From NCBI GenBank assembly GCA_937897985.1, contig CALCBD010000005.1, forward strand, positions 62,001 through 126,000: a DNA stretch of 64,000 bases, given 5' to 3'. The translations under genes and the position numbers were made by a program. Positions 63,201-64,000 of this stretch are shown here, piece by piece (within the stretch, counting starts at the first letter, position 1; the number at the start of each line of letters is the position of its first letter). The notes beneath the pieces were generated by a model. That model was not told where the DNA came from and searched no databases. It worked only from the letters and a program-made list of their open reading frames with translations. Source of the DNA: an uncultured Paludibacter sp. GTDB taxonomy: Bacteria; Bacteroidota; Bacteroidia; Bacteroidales; Paludibacteraceae.

Positions 63201-63297
63201 AGTTAACATTGTTGTTTATCAAAACGTATAGTCTGTAAAAAAACAGACATTTTTGGTATTTTTATTCAAAAAATATATTAAAATACAGTGAAAGGCA

Positions 63298-63326
63298 TTG
63301 TTTTCAAAACTTAATTGCTACATTTG
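63298..63326 (+). promoter_or_regulatory. Promoter of the endonuclease I gene
   Basis: TTG (63298-63300), 18-base spacer, then TACATTTG (63319-63326), matching the Bacteroidota -33/-7 form, 26 bases before the ATG. Confidence 0.6.
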
Positions 63327-63352
63327 CAGCCCACTTTTTTAAAAGCTATTGA

Positions 63353-64000
63353 ATGAAAAAACTTTACTTAGCAATTTTATTTTTTCCTTTATTCGTTTAT
63401 GGTGTTGAACCTTCAGGTTATTACAACACCGCAGTAGGTAAAATTGACGCCGCTCTGAAGACTCAGCTTTGTACCATTGTCGGACCACATACCGAACGTT
63501 CGTATGCCGATTTATGGACAGATTTTCAAACTACTGATAAAAGAACCGATGGTAAAGTAAGAGATATATATTCCAGCACCACCAATTATACATTCGGCAC
63601 CAATCAATGTGGAAATTATTCGAAAGAAGGTGATTGCTATAACCGCGAGCATTCTTTTCCTAAAAGCTGGTTCAATGATGCAACTCCCATGTACACAGAC
63701 CTTTTTCATCTTTATCCATCGGATGGATATGTGAATGGTAAACGCAGCAATTATCCCTTTGGCGAAGTCGGCTCTGCATCTTATACATCCAATAACGGTT
63801 TTTGCAAATTAGGGAATTCCTCATTTCCGGGATACTCGGGTGTAGTGTTTGAACCAACAGATTCGATGAAAGGGGATTTTGCCCGTACCTATTTTTATAT
63901 GGTGACTGCTTATGACGATAAAGTGGCTGGATGGTCGTCCGAACATTTAGCTGGGAATAAATATCCTGCTTTGAATGACTGGAGCATTGCTATGTTTCTG
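63353..64000 (+). CDS. Secreted endonuclease I-type nuclease (3' end outside window)
   Basis: The frame runs open from the ATG at 63353 to the window end; 216 codons are visible. The product has a signal peptide (~1-16) and then the EndA/endonuclease I fold: GYYNTAVGKIDAALKTQL, CGNYSKEGDCYNREHSFP with His100, the expected catalytic His of the His-Me finger, and DLFHLYPSDGYVNGKRSNYP (~117-134), the metal-site block of the family. Such enzymes degrade extracellular DNA or RNA non-specifically in the periplasm or outside the cell. It lies after the repeat array with its own promoter. Any C-terminal sorting domain is beyond the window. Confidence 0.9.
   Translation, partial: MKKLYLAILFFPLFVYGVEPSGYYNTAVGKIDAALKTQLCTIVGPHTERSYADLWTDFQTTDKRTDGKVRDIYSSTTNYTFGTNQCGNYSKEGDCYNREHSFPKSWFNDATPMYTDLFHLYPSDGYVNGKRSNYPFGEVGSASYTSNNGFCKLGNSSFPGYSGVVFEPTDSMKGDFARTYFYMVTAYDDKVAGWSSEHLAGNKYPALNDWSIAMFL

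Overview
The window reads as a chromosomal segment of a Bacteroidota bacterium, most likely order Bacteroidales and possibly a relative of Paludibacter (the genus is inference). The evidence is two SusC/SusD pairs, many SPI and SPII signal peptides, several C-terminal type IX secretion sorting domains (T9SS CTDs), FISUMP domains, Bacteroidota-type -7 boxes (TAnnTTTG) and long intergenic inverted repeats. I saw no rRNA, tRNA, CRISPR array or intact insertion sequence.

Region 1 (1-14.4 kb) is a polysaccharide utilisation locus (PUL). It holds the tail of a DUF4450-like protein, a lipoprotein, SusC, SusD, a FAS1-like lipoprotein and two tandem paralogues of a large secreted family I cannot name. 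That family is probably an alpha/alpha toroid plus beta-sandwich of polysaccharide-lyase type. The second paralogue is fused behind a FISUMP domain. A small T9SS cargo protein and a stand-alone FISUMP protein follow. Region 2 (14.4-31.3 kb) is an island of very large secreted proteins: two right-handed beta-helix T9SS proteins, a 62-residue protein, a GH16 enzyme with a CTD, a GH29 fucosidase, an exported unknown, and a GH74-like enzyme fused to the same beta-helix module and a CTD. Region 3 (31.4-38.8 kb) is a compact operon with an SDR resembling D-mannonate oxidoreductase, a second GH29, GH27 and UxuA, followed by a GH67-like protein. Together these suggest release of fucose, galactose-like and glucuronic acid residues and glucuronate catabolism through mannonate.

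Region 4 (38.9-41.3 kb, minus strand) is an AT-rich restriction-modification operon: a TSPPY methyltransferase with a degenerate SNase-like C-terminal domain, a small winged-helix-like protein and a MjaI-type endonuclease. Region 5 (41.4-49.6 kb, minus) is the alpha-2-macroglobulin/PBP1C envelope pair. Next come an exported unknown, a GC-rich hairpin and a six-copy 42-bp tandem repeat. Region 6 (51.2-53.4 kb) carries FabI and a FabK/nitronate-monooxygenase-like flavoprotein. Region 7 (53.4-62.4 kb) is a compact beta-glucan PUL: a GPH-type sugar symporter, SusC, SusD, a Big2 surface lipoprotein and a Big2-GH16 lipoprotein. The symporter and SusC genes share two upstream sequence elements at matching distances from their -7 boxes. 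Region 8 has four tandem copies of a ~203-bp repeat and the start of a secreted endonuclease I gene that runs off the end.

The main points for follow-up are the unnamed toroid family and its FISUMP fusion, a spaced motif present three times in leaders or intergenic DNA (1306, 12565, 17910), the paired promoter elements of the beta-glucan PUL, the methyltransferase-SNase fusion, and the beta-helix module shared by three proteins, one of them fused to GH74.
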